62,730 nucleotides of DNA from Thermodesulfobacteriota bacterium. GTDB lineage: Bacteria; Desulfobacterota; WTBG01; CAIYCZ01; CAIRTM01. The stretch covers positions 1 through 62,730 of the forward strand of contig JANQGV010000243.1 in the NCBI GenBank assembly GCA_028282925.1, in the 5' to 3' direction. Under the pieces are notes generated by a model. It was not told the origin of the DNA, ran no database searches, and saw only the letters and a program-made list of their open reading frames with translations. Position numbers and translations under genes: made by a program. Of the stretch, positions 42,713 to 51,978 are shown one piece after another; position 1 is the stretch's first letter, and every line of letters begins with the position of its first letter.

Positions 42713-45700
42713 ATGAGAGTTCAGACCAAAATCAGCCTGCTGTTGTTTTTCATGATAACCGTTTTTGTCGGCGGTTTTTTTGTGCTGGAGTATGTTGAAA
42801 CCGCACGCGGGAACGCTCTGTTTTCGGATAATGTTGAGAATAAAATTGAACAGTTCGACCGGTTCATGGAGTTTGAAAGCGCATCGCTTGGTGTTTTCGC
42901 CTTTGATTACAGTGCCCGCGACGAAGTGAACCGGTTTATGGAAATCGAAGCACATTCCGCCCTGAGGTTCATTATTGATGTGGCTTTGAAAAGTTTCAAT
43001 GTCAGCGCGGTATGGATATATGATCTTGAATACAATCTGCTCTATGGCACACACGTCCCTGATATGTCGGCCTTAAAAACTATGCCGCTTGAAAAGCGGA
43101 TCATGAAAGAGCTGTTTGTGAGCCGGGGGTATTTCAGACACTTTTTTATTGATACATCGGCAGGGCTGCTTGAAGTCTGGACCGCGCCGATTCAGACGGT
43201 TGCCGGCCGGGAACAGAGCGGCCCCCCGAAAGGATACCTGTTTGCAGGGCGGCTATGGACGTATTCCTACATGCAGGAGCTTGCCATGCTGACCGGCAGC
43301 TCAATTGAATTGCATCCTCTTGCAGGTGGTGAAGCTTCGGAATCGGCTTTTAATCAATGGGAAGGAACAATAACGTTTTCGAAAATCCTTGAGGGCTGGG
43401 ACCGGAATCCGCTCAAACGTATTGTTGTCAGATATGATGCGCCGATTTTAAAGGAGTTTTACCGTTCATCGACTATTCAGTACGGATTAATTATCATTTT
43501 CATTTCCTCCATACTGTTTTTCCTGACTATAACCCTTATTCAATGGGTACGAATGCCGTTGCGGCAGCTTTCCAAGACGATTTCGACGGAAGATACCACC
43601 CACATAGAACGGCTTCGATATCACAAAACAGAGTTCGGTAAATGTGCCGAACTGCTGTGTACCTTCTTCCAGCAAAAAAAGGATATTCAAGTCGCAAATG
43701 AAGAATTACGTGCCCGTGAGCAGGAGTTGCAGGCGGTGAACCAGCAGCTTATGGCCCATGAGCAGCAACTGCGGGCGGCCAATATTCAGTTGAGTGAAAG
43801 CAATGAAGTCCTTCGCTCCCGTGAGCAGGAGCTTGAGGCGGTGAACCATCAGCTTTTGGCCCACGAGCAGCAGTTGAAGGCCGCAAATCTACTGCTCAAT
43901 GAGAACAATGAGGTGTTGCGGGCGCGTGAGCAGGAAATGGAGGCGGTAAACCAGCAATTGCTGGCACAGGAACAGCAGTTGCGTGCTACAAACGAAGAAC
44001 TCCAGGCACGGAACCGTCAACTGCGTCTCAGTGAAGAAGACCTGAAACAGAGTCATAAACGGTATCGCGAACTCGTTGACACCATGAACGACGGCTTTGC
44101 AATTGTCGACTCAAGCGGCTGCTTCACGTATGCAAACCAGCGGATGTGCAGCATGATCGGATATGATGAAAAGGAACTCATGGGGCGTTCTATTAATGAA
44201 TTCCTGTGTGAGGAAAGCAGGGACATCCTGGACGCCAAGGCGGCAAATGCTCTTGTTGATGTGAGTAGTCCCGGCGATGACTTTCAGGCGTTTGAATTGC
44301 AGTGGGTCCGCAAAAATGGAAACAAACTGGTTACCATCGTGTCTCCCAAACCCATTATCGCCGAGCATGGCGAACCGGCCGGGAGTTTTTCGGTCATAAC
44401 CGATATAACCGACAGGATTAATGCCGAGCAGGCGGTGCTTGCATACAAGGAGTTCCTTGAAAATCTTATCGAGAGCAGCCAGGACGGTATTCTCATCCTC
44501 GATGATAGAGGCAGGATTTTTTCCATGAACAGCGCCCTGGAACACATTACCGGCCTTGAATCCGGTAATGTTATCGGGCAGAGGCCTGGTGAAGTATTTC
44601 ATCAGAACAAAGCGCAATCCATGCACGAACATATGGTTGATTTGCAGGAACATGGATCGGCATCCTTTGAAATGAGTATGGATCGAGACGACGGAAGCGC
44701 ACTGGTGCTTGAAATTAATGCATCGTTGATCCGTAAGGATTCATATGAGGCTATAGCAATAATTCGCGATGTGACAAGGCGTAAGGAGATGGAGAGGCAT
44801 CTGGTGCAGGCTGAAAAACTGCGTTCACTGGGACAGCTCTCAGGAGGTGTTGCCCATGACTTTAACAATATTCTAACGGCGATCATAGGCCGGATTCAAA
44901 TATTGAAAAAGCTGATGTCGACCGTGCCCCTGGATAAAACAGACAAGAAAAATGCTGAAACCATTACCAGGAGCATGGAGGTAATAGAAAAGGCCGCTAT
45001 GGACGGCGCCGAAACAGTACGGCGTATCCAGCAGTTTTCACGCAGCCGTGACGACGACCGGTTCTTCGCACCTGTTGATATAAATACAGTCGTGCATGAT
45101 GCCCTGGAATATACCAGTGTGCGCTGGAAGGACGAAGCAGAGTCGCGCAGCGTTTACTTTACTATCGAGAAGGACTTTCAGGATGTATTGCAGGTGTCGG
45201 GGAGCGCTTCCGAACTGCGGGAGGTTGTAACAAATCTTATAAACAATGCTATTGACGCCATGCCCTCCGGCGGCTGTCTTCAATTCAAGACATATATGCG
45301 TGATGATGATGTTGTGCTTGAAATGAAGGACAGTGGTATCGGTATTCCTAAAAACATTGCCGAAAAAATATTCGATCCGTTTTTTACCACCAAGGGGCCG
45401 CAATCAACCGGTTTGGGTATGAGCATAACCTACGGTATCATCAACCGTCACAGGGGCACCATCTCGCTGCAAAGTGCCGAAGGCAGCGGGACGCAGTTCA
45501 CCATTACCATACCGGCAACCGACAGGGACGTAGAAGAAGAAAACACTGTTGCACATACCCGTGTTTCTCAAAAGGCGCGTATTCTTGTTATCGAGGATGA
45601 AGATTCCGTGCGGGACCTGCTGAGCGATGTGCTGCGGGAGGCCGGGCATACAGTGGATGAAGCCGAAGACGGATCCCAGGGACTGAACATATTCGAGAAA

Positions 45701-45943
45701 AACACCTACGATATCGTGTTTACCGATCTGGGTATGCCGGAAATTTCAGGTTTTGAAGTTGCACAGCACATCAGAAAAGCCGATAAGGAGGTGCCCATCA
45801 TTTTGACTACCGGCTGGGGAGTAAACCTTCAACGGCCCGAAGCCCGGGAAAGCGGAATCGATTATATTATTAACAAGCCGTTTCAAATGGACCAGGTGCA
45901 ACATATGGTGCAGGAGATCCTGGCCAAGAAAATTCTCCATTAA
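42713..45943 (+). CDS. membrane hybrid histidine kinase with CHASE4-like sensor and coiled-coil repeat
   Basis: 1076 residues from the ATG at 42713 (MRVQTKISLLLFFMITVF), chosen because the first TM starts there; the frame is open 102 bases further. TM1 about 7-27; a periplasmic sensor (about 30-255) resembling CHASE4 (SALRFIIDVALKSFNVSAVWIYDLEYNLLYGT); TM2 about 262-280. Then a long coiled coil (about 325-445) with 35-residue repeats, PAS (about 450-570), PAS (about 580-690), HisKA (GGVAHDFNNILTAI), HATPase (NLINNAIDAM, DSGIGIP, STGLGMSITYGII) and a receiver (LVIEDEDSV, FTDLGMPE, INKPF). Complete. The 35-residue period (five heptads) is unusually regular. Confidence 0.92.
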   Translation: MRVQTKISLLLFFMITVFVGGFFVLEYVETARGNALFSDNVENKIEQFDRFMEFESASLGVFAFDYSARDEVNRFMEIEAHSALRFIIDVALKSFNVSAVWIYDLEYNLLYGTHVPDMSALKTMPLEKRIMKELFVSRGYFRHFFIDTSAGLLEVWTAPIQTVAGREQSGPPKGYLFAGRLWTYSYMQELAMLTGSSIELHPLAGGEASESAFNQWEGTITFSKILEGWDRNPLKRIVVRYDAPILKEFYRSSTIQYGLIIIFISSILFFLTITLIQWVRMPLRQLSKTISTEDTTHIERLRYHKTEFGKCAELLCTFFQQKKDIQVANEELRAREQELQAVNQQLMAHEQQLRAANIQLSESNEVLRSREQELEAVNHQLLAHEQQLKAANLLLNENNEVLRAREQEMEAVNQQLLAQEQQLRATNEELQARNRQLRLSEEDLKQSHKRYRELVDTMNDGFAIVDSSGCFTYANQRMCSMIGYDEKELMGRSINEFLCEESRDILDAKAANALVDVSSPGDDFQAFELQWVRKNGNKLVTIVSPKPIIAEHGEPAGSFSVITDITDRINAEQAVLAYKEFLENLIESSQDGILILDDRGRIFSMNSALEHITGLESGNVIGQRPGEVFHQNKAQSMHEHMVDLQEHGSASFEMSMDRDDGSALVLEINASLIRKDSYEAIAIIRDVTRRKEMERHLVQAEKLRSLGQLSGGVAHDFNNILTAIIGRIQILKKLMSTVPLDKTDKKNAETITRSMEVIEKAAMDGAETVRRIQQFSRSRDDDRFFAPVDINTVVHDALEYTSVRWKDEAESRSVYFTIEKDFQDVLQVSGSASELREVVTNLINNAIDAMPSGGCLQFKTYMRDDDVVLEMKDSGIGIPKNIAEKIFDPFFTTKGPQSTGLGMSITYGIINRHRGTISLQSAEGSGTQFTITIPATDRDVEEENTVAHTRVSQKARILVIEDEDSVRDLLSDVLREAGHTVDEAEDGSQGLNIFEKNTYDIVFTDLGMPEISGFEVAQHIRKADKEVPIILTTGWGVNLQRPEARESGIDYIINKPFQMDQVQHMVQEILAKKILH
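43715..44029 (+). repeat. three in-frame 105-bp repeats coding for coiled coil
   Basis: The motif CGTGAGCAGGA starts at 43715, 43820 and 43925, exactly 105 bases apart. Each unit encodes 35 residues, five heptads, of the form REQELxAVNxQLxAxEQQL followed by an AAN-type segment and SxEVLR-like spacer. Copy-number changes would lengthen or shorten the linker between membrane and PAS domains without changing frame. Confidence 0.8.
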
Positions 45944-46274
45944 AAAAGGGTACGAAATGACCGGTTTGCCGCGCTCCGCACCTTATCCCGCTCCGTGATG
46001 TATTCTCATATCGGAATATTTTTTACACGTCCTGCCGATACGTTTAAATGTTTACATAATTCGTTGATGATGGATAAAGGCAGTTTGCGATTATTGTTTT
46101 GTTAATAATAATTATTGTTGATAATTTGATGGTTTTAATTCTTTTTCCTAAAAATATATAATTAATCCGTCTATATTTTTAGCCTTGACATACGTATATT
46201 AAAATCCTATGTAAACATACTATTATTATTTTTAAAAATATATATAAATACTATTACTCAACAAGGGGGAGATT
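45944..46274. other. AT-rich gene-free region with promoter
   Basis: Very AT-rich between the kinase and the repeat protein. Contains the promoter at 46185-46213; nothing else recognised. Confidence 0.5.
46185..46213 (+). promoter_or_regulatory. sigma-70-type promoter of the Cys/Asp repeat protein
   Basis: TTGACA (46185-46190), 17-base spacer, TATGTA (46208-46213), leader of about 55 bases, then AAGGGGGAG before the ATG at 46275. Confidence 0.65.
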
Positions 46275-49200
46275 ATGAGACGTAAAGGAGATGTAAAAAG
46301 GCGGTTATTCATTGTATCTATTTTATTTTCCTTTATTATTTTTGCGTTACCCCAGAGTGCTTTCAGTGGTGAACCGGTTAAACGTTCTCCAATTTTTGAA
46401 AAAGCACTGCAACGCACCATCAAGGCCTGGAAAAAGCAGAGTACCATTATTAAAATGACCCAGACCGAAGATGAAGTATTACAGCAGTTGAACAAACAGG
46501 CAACCCGGATGATAACCAGCATGATTGAGGCCGCCCAGGAGGACAATGGGACTGCCAATACCCAGGATCCCGGCAGCAGGTTATGTCAGTTGCTTCAGGG
46601 TGAAACCATCGACCCCGACGACCCCCGTTGTAAAGAAACCTTTGACGCCTACGACCGCGACTGTCGCAAGACGTTTGATCCCCAGGACGAGGGCTGTGAG
46701 CCGACCCTTGATGCAGCGGACCCCGATTGTACGCCGTTGCTGACCATCATAACCTTCGATGCCGAGGACGACCGCTGTATTACCCTGAATCCGGTCAACG
46801 CCGATTGCGGTATTTTTGCAACCTTTGATCAGCAGGATCCCCAGTGCCGCATAACGGTTGATCCGGACAAACCCGAATGCCGGGCTACCATCGACCCTGA
46901 CAACGACAACTGTTCCGACACCTCGGATCCCGAGGATGACCGCTGTATCACTCTCGACCCCGACAAGGAAGAATGCCAGGTGACGCTGGATGTGCTGGAA
47001 CAGCGCTGCAAGCTGACCATCGACCCCGACGATCTGTATTGCAGGGAAACCCTGGACCCCGACAACGATAACTGCTCCAAGACTCTCGATCCGGCCCAGG
47101 GCTGTAACCCTACGCAAGAGCCGGATGATAACCGCTGTGTGACCCTGGATCCGGATAAGGACGAGTGCCGGGAAACATTCGACGCCCAGCAGCAGAACTG
47201 TAAGCCGACTATTGATTCAGATAAATTTGAATGTCTGGAGACCTTTGATCCCGACGAAGAAGAGTGTAAAGAAACCCTTGATCCTGAGAATGTCGATTGT
47301 ACCGTGGATCCGGCCGACAATCGTTGCGTGACCATCGACCCGGAAAAGCCGGAGTGTAAAATCACCTTTAACGCCAATGACGTTCGTTGCGAATTCACCA
47401 TCGATCCCGATAAATGGGAGTGTAAAGAGACCTTTGATCCGCAGTTGCCTGAATGTGAAACCATCGACCCTATGAAGCCCGAGTGTGAGGACGCTACCCA
47501 GAATCCGGAAGACGGCCGCTGTGTGACCACCGACCCTGAGGACGAAGAATGCAAGATCACATTCAATGCCCTTGAGCTGCGCTGTGAAATGACCAAAGAC
47601 CCCGACATGTGGGAGTGTAAGGAAACCTTTGACCCGGCGCTGCCCGAATGTGAAACTATCGACCCCAGGAAGGAGGAGTGTAAAGACGCCACTCAGAATC
47701 CCGAAGACGGCCGCTGTGTGACCTTCGACGTACAGACCGATGAATGTAATGTGACCTTTGACGGCAACGATTTCCGGTGCACGTTTACCATCGATCAGGA
47801 GGCCCCGGAATGTAAGGACACCTTTGATCCCATGAACGAAGAATGTAAAACCATCGATCCCATGAAACCCGAATGTGAGGACGCCACCCGGGATGTTGAA
47901 GACCCGCGCTGTACCACATTCGACCCGGAAAAAGAGGAGTGCCGGATAACCTTTGATGCCCAGGACGCGATCTGTGAGTTTACGAAAGACCCCGAAGCAT
48001 GGGAATGTAAAGACACCTATGATCCCATGCAGGATGAGTGCCGGACCATTGATCCTATGGATGCCGATTGTCCCAATGCCACCCAGGACGTTGAAGATCC
48101 GCGCTGCTACACCCTCGATCCGGAAAAGGAAGAATGCCGGGTAACCTTTGATGCCCAGGACGAGATCTGCGAGAGTACCAATGACCCGCGCAAATGGGAG
48201 TGTAAGGAGACCTTTGATCCGGCGCTGCCCGAATGTGAAACCATCGACCCCATGAAGCCCGAGTGTGAGGATGCCACCAGGGACCCGAATCAGGAAATTT
48301 GTGTAACGCTCGACTTTGAAAGTCCGGATTGTCAGGTGACCTTTGACGGCCTTGATGAGCGCTGCAAGTACACCGAGGACCCGGCCAAACCCGAGTGTAT
48401 GGAAACCGTAGACGCTGCCGGAAACATCTGCGAAGGCGAGCCGACCCTGAATCCGTATAAACCCGAATGTGAAGACAATATCGAGCCGACAAAGAACCCC
48501 AAAGACCAGGCCTGCCTGGATACGCTGACCTTTGATCCGGAAAACGAACTGTGCCAGCCCACCAAGGATGTCAACGATGACTGGTGCCGTGAAACAACCG
48601 ATCCGGCCAATCCTGAGTGCGAGGACATTATTTTTACCAAAGACCCCCAGGATCAGAAATGCGTGACCTGGGATGCATCGGTGCCGGAGTGCCGGCCCAC
48701 GGAAACGGTTGACCCGACCTGCATCTTCCCCACGGAAGAGCCCGAGGATCCAGAATGTATTACCATGAACCCTCTTAAACCTGAGTGTCAGGACTATACC
48801 AAGGACCCGCAGGATTGTGAGCCTGAGCCGACCATCGACGCGGCCGGCAATGTATGTGTTACCGAAGATCCTGAACTGTGCGAACCTGAACCGACCCTTG
48901 ATCCAACGGGGACTGATTGTGTTACTAAGGATCCTGAGCTGGATGAATGCAAGGAAGTAACCCTTGATCCCAACGAACCGAATTGCGTTACCAATGATCC
49001 TGAAATGGATGCATGCAAACCCACACAGGACGCTACAAACCCTGACTGTTTAACCAGAGACCCTGAACTGTGCGAACCTGAGCCGACCATTGACCCGGCC
49101 GGCAATGTATGTGTTACCGAAGATCCTGAAATGGATGCATGCAAAGAGCCGCAACCCACACAAGATGCAACCAACTCGGAATGCCAGCCGACACAGGATG

Positions 49201-49376
49201 TAAGCACAGCGTGTCAACCCGAACCGACCAAAGACCCTGAAAATCCGGAATGCCAGGACCCCCCTACCCAGGATCCTGATGATCCGGATTGTGAGGCTCG
49301 GCCCAATCTTTGCCCGCAACCATTGATAGAGTGCCCGAATGGAGAATGTGTGGCCACCGAGTCTGACTGTCTGTAA
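46275..49376 (+). CDS. secreted Cys/Asp-Pro repeat protein, unknown family
   Basis: 1033 residues. A signal peptide (about 1-31; RRLFIVSILFSFIIFALPQ, cleavage near AFS-G) is followed by a helical head of about 75 residues and then, from about 110 to the end, an almost unbroken chain of short units of 10-12 residues of the form C-x2-T-x-D-P-x(3-5)-C, for example CKETFDPQLPEC and CRATIDPDNDNC. I count about 86 Cys, one per unit, with very many Asp/Glu and few hydrophobic residues. Residues about 351-675 form five 65-residue higher-order units. The tail changes to EPEPTxDP units and ends CPNGECVATESDCL. It suggests an extended, acidic, possibly metal-binding or disulfide-laddered surface filament (inference). 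It has its own promoter and terminator. Confidence 0.8.
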   Translation: MRRKGDVKRRLFIVSILFSFIIFALPQSAFSGEPVKRSPIFEKALQRTIKAWKKQSTIIKMTQTEDEVLQQLNKQATRMITSMIEAAQEDNGTANTQDPGSRLCQLLQGETIDPDDPRCKETFDAYDRDCRKTFDPQDEGCEPTLDAADPDCTPLLTIITFDAEDDRCITLNPVNADCGIFATFDQQDPQCRITVDPDKPECRATIDPDNDNCSDTSDPEDDRCITLDPDKEECQVTLDVLEQRCKLTIDPDDLYCRETLDPDNDNCSKTLDPAQGCNPTQEPDDNRCVTLDPDKDECRETFDAQQQNCKPTIDSDKFECLETFDPDEEECKETLDPENVDCTVDPADNRCVTIDPEKPECKITFNANDVRCEFTIDPDKWECKETFDPQLPECETIDPMKPECEDATQNPEDGRCVTTDPEDEECKITFNALELRCEMTKDPDMWECKETFDPALPECETIDPRKEECKDATQNPEDGRCVTFDVQTDECNVTFDGNDFRCTFTIDQEAPECKDTFDPMNEECKTIDPMKPECEDATRDVEDPRCTTFDPEKEECRITFDAQDAICEFTKDPEAWECKDTYDPMQDECRTIDPMDADCPNATQDVEDPRCYTLDPEKEECRVTFDAQDEICESTNDPRKWECKETFDPALPECETIDPMKPECEDATRDPNQEICVTLDFESPDCQVTFDGLDERCKYTEDPAKPECMETVDAAGNICEGEPTLNPYKPECEDNIEPTKNPKDQACLDTLTFDPENELCQPTKDVNDDWCRETTDPANPECEDIIFTKDPQDQKCVTWDASVPECRPTETVDPTCIFPTEEPEDPECITMNPLKPECQDYTKDPQDCEPEPTIDAAGNVCVTEDPELCEPEPTLDPTGTDCVTKDPELDECKEVTLDPNEPNCVTNDPEMDACKPTQDATNPDCLTRDPELCEPEPTIDPAGNVCVTEDPEMDACKEPQPTQDATNSECQPTQDVSTACQPEPTKDPENPECQDPPTQDPDDPDCEARPNLCPQPLIECPNGECVATESDCL
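47325..48299 (+). repeat. five tandem 195-bp coding units
   Basis: Units begin with the Cys codon at 47325, 47520, 47715, 47910 and 48105; each is exactly 65 codons with six Cys at positions 1, 11, 22, 33, 44 and 54 and ends in a NPEDGR- or VEDPR-like segment (the fifth in DPNQEI). A sixth diverged unit starts at 48300. Exact spacing with diverged sequence shows selection on length as well as on the Cys pattern. Confidence 0.88.
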
Positions 49377-49409
49377 TATACGTGCATTAAACAATAACGT
49401 TTTAAATTT

Positions 49410-49450
49410 AAGCCTTCTTTTATAAAAAAATATAAAAGAAGGCTTTTTTT
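49410..49450 (+). terminator. rho-independent terminator of the repeat-protein gene
   Basis: Perfect 15-bp stem AAGCCTTCTTTTATA (49410-49424) / TATAAAAGAAGGCTT (49431-49445), loop of six A, then a T run. 33 bases past the stop codon. Confidence 0.9.
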
Positions 49451-49593
49451 TATGTAGTGTTTTGTGGTAAAAGAAAGTGTCTGAACGAATGATGCATTGC
49501 GTTGCAGTACCCGGAGATACACTGTTTTGTTGGCTCGTCCTTGTGTATGAACTGTGAAAGGACGACTGAAAACCACCAGCCCGGAATGGTTAC

Positions 49594-51960
49594 GTGACTA
49601 TGCAATCACTGTTGGTTCTTGCAGCAATTGGAAGTATCTGTCGAGATTTCGGACCCCTGTCCGATGCATTGACCTCAAGTGTAACCATCATCTTACTTGT
49701 GCTCTACCAGTGCAGTACCCTTGCCGAAAAGCAGGAACGCTATACCAGCCTGCCCCTTGGGCTTATCTTTATTTTCTGCATAGCCCTCAACAGCCATGCT
49801 GTTTTGCAACTTGGTATGCTGTGTGCCTACCTGTTCATTCTGCAGATATATTCCAGGAACAGGGGCAATGATGCATCGCACCATGGACTGTCTCTTTCGA
49901 CCACGGCGTTGTATACCCTTGTGTACTTCTGCTACCGGTATTTCCCCGAGGGGTGGTATGCAGCCGATTACTGTGCAGGACTTTTTTCCACCCTCTGCTC
50001 CTATGTATTTACCCGCGAACTGCACTTCGGGCCCACCGGCTGCGGACTTTTCATTGTGTGTGCATTTTTCCTGTATCATACCGCACGGCTGCTCCTGGGA
50101 AGTAAAAGCAGACAGAGCATCTTGCGGTATGTATGTGCACTGGGGTATATGGGCCTGGCCTGGCTTGTGTGGGTGGAACTGCTGCTGGTTACGGAATATA
50201 CCCTGAAAAACGCCTCCGTGCATGTCTATCGAAACCAGTTACATGTACAGGCCGTGCTGTTTGTGCTTCTTGCCGGGTCACATTTCATAACCGGAAAGAT
50301 TCCTGTTCATGCAACCAAAGCATTTCCGGGAAAAATCAGGGCTGTGGCTGCGGCAGTGTGCCTGTTGATTACAGCCTGCTGCGCTGTCGGGCATGTTGTG
50401 TACGGCACCGGATCCAATAAGAATGCCGTTAAGACCGTTTTGTTCTATAAGCAGGGCGCCCTGGACTGGGACACGGCCCGGTTCGGCAAATACGGGCAGC
50501 GTAGTGGCGGCATGTTCGGACTGATGCCCAAGTACCTTAAGGCCGCCGGCTCTTCAACGCGTATGATCGATTCGCTGAAACCATCTGTTCTGGCCGGTGG
50601 TGATGTGCTGGTGATGATAAACCTGAATAAAGCTCTGACAAAGAAAGAGCTTTTCACCGTATGGCAGTTTGTGCGTCACGGTGGAGGTTTGCTGCTGCTG
50701 GGCGACCATACCGACCTTGCAGGTCATATGAAGAATTTCAATAAGATTCTGATGCATGTGCCTTTGAAGCTGAAATTTGATTCGGCCATGCCTTCGCGCT
50801 ACACCTGGGACAACCTGATGGAAATCAGGCCCCATGTTCTCTCAAGCGGTTTCGGGTACGAGGCACGGCGTTCGTGGTGGGTAGGGGCGTCTCTTGCGTG
50901 TGAATATCCGACGGTTCCCCTGGTGATCGGCAAATACTGCTATTCGGACAAAGGATATAAAGACAACCCTAAAAAGGCATTTCTGGGAAACCGACGGTTC
51001 GACTCCTACGAGCGGCTCAACGATAACGTGCTGGCGGCGGTCGTGCCTTACGGCAAGGGCAAAATCATGGTCTGCGGCGATACCTCGGCCTACCATAATA
51101 CCGTTTTTATGACAACGCACCGGTTTGTACGCCATACCATGGAGGTTTTGGGCCACCGCACCATGGATGATTCACCTGTTGTCAAAAGAGTGTTTAAAAC
51201 CGGATTATTTGCGGGAATTCTTTTGCTGATATGTTTCGGATTTATTGTAAAACCCGATGCCTTGATTGCAGCAATTGTGGTCGTGGTGCTGGCAGCGAGT
51301 GTCTGGTGCGCCGAAGCTGTGCAAAAGAACCGGTACCGGTATGACATACCCTATGATGTGCTGAAGGTCGCTCTGCTGGACTTTTCTCACGGTGGGAGGT
51401 TCGACCTGATGAGCTGGGAAGACGATTCCATCGGCGGGCTGCGTAACAACCTCTTCAGAAACGGTTACTGGCCGTTCCTGTTCAAGCGTTTCAACCGGGA
51501 TGAACTTTTAAAGGCCAGGGTGCTGACCGTTATCGCCCCGACAAAACCGTTTTCTTCGGTTGAAATCGATGCCGTGCAGGAGTTTGTAGAACAGGGAGGG
51601 AAACTCCTTGTTACCGTCGGGCATGAGGAGGTTGAAGCCTCGGTAGGCCTTTTGAAACGTTTCGGCATCGCCATTGACAACACCCCGCTGGGGAGGTGTT
51701 CCGATACGATAAAAATGAGCCGGAAAAAATACCAGGTGACCTTTCATGAGGCCTGGCCCGTTACATTTGAGCCGAGTGATACTACAACCGTACTGGGCCG
51801 GGCAATGGACTTTCCGGTTGTTGTGCGAAAAAAGATCGGCACGGGTTCGGTAACGGTTGTCGGAGATTCCTATTTTCTACTGAATGAAAACCTGGAAGGC
51901 GATAAAAAATACAATTTGGCGAATATTCTGTTTCTTCGAAAACTGTTGAGTGCGAAGTAA
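49594..51960 (+). CDS. large membrane protein with GldG/DUF4350-like domains, paralog 1
   Basis: 788 residues from GTG at 49594 (an ATG lies six bases on; GGAA about eight bases before the GTG favours the GTG). Residues 1-275 hold about eight TM helices. Residues about 285-525 form a soluble domain with VLVMINLNKALTKKELFTVW and VRHGGGLLLLGDHTDLAG, then YGKGKIMVCGDTSAYHN, the pattern of GldG/DUF4350 domains of the class-I glutamine-amidotransferase fold. Two TM helices (about 535-575) and a second such domain (LKARVLTVIAPTKPFSSVEI, EQGGKLLVTVGHEEV, GTGSVTVVGDSYFLLNEN) complete it. No amidotransferase Cys-His-Glu triad is apparent, so it is probably a binding or structural fold. It is followed after 18 bases by its paralog. 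Function unknown. Confidence 0.7.
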   Translation: MTMQSLLVLAAIGSICRDFGPLSDALTSSVTIILLVLYQCSTLAEKQERYTSLPLGLIFIFCIALNSHAVLQLGMLCAYLFILQIYSRNRGNDASHHGLSLSTTALYTLVYFCYRYFPEGWYAADYCAGLFSTLCSYVFTRELHFGPTGCGLFIVCAFFLYHTARLLLGSKSRQSILRYVCALGYMGLAWLVWVELLLVTEYTLKNASVHVYRNQLHVQAVLFVLLAGSHFITGKIPVHATKAFPGKIRAVAAAVCLLITACCAVGHVVYGTGSNKNAVKTVLFYKQGALDWDTARFGKYGQRSGGMFGLMPKYLKAAGSSTRMIDSLKPSVLAGGDVLVMINLNKALTKKELFTVWQFVRHGGGLLLLGDHTDLAGHMKNFNKILMHVPLKLKFDSAMPSRYTWDNLMEIRPHVLSSGFGYEARRSWWVGASLACEYPTVPLVIGKYCYSDKGYKDNPKKAFLGNRRFDSYERLNDNVLAAVVPYGKGKIMVCGDTSAYHNTVFMTTHRFVRHTMEVLGHRTMDDSPVVKRVFKTGLFAGILLLICFGFIVKPDALIAAIVVVVLAASVWCAEAVQKNRYRYDIPYDVLKVALLDFSHGGRFDLMSWEDDSIGGLRNNLFRNGYWPFLFKRFNRDELLKARVLTVIAPTKPFSSVEIDAVQEFVEQGGKLLVTVGHEEVEASVGLLKRFGIAIDNTPLGRCSDTIKMSRKKYQVTFHEAWPVTFEPSDTTTVLGRAMDFPVVVRKKIGTGSVTVVGDSYFLLNENLEGDKKYNLANILFLRKLLSAK

Positions 51961-51978
51961 ACAACTACAGGCGGACTC

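Noticed and set aside
46829-47692. 287-codon minus-strand ORF with Ser-Gly-Ser repeats
   Set aside because: It is the complement of the Cys/Asp repeat gene, so repeats are expected; it lacks a signal peptide and start signals.
47325-48299. Tandem repeats as a CRISPR array
   Set aside because: The 195-bp units are coding, in frame and diverged; there are no short identical repeats with unique spacers and no cas genes.
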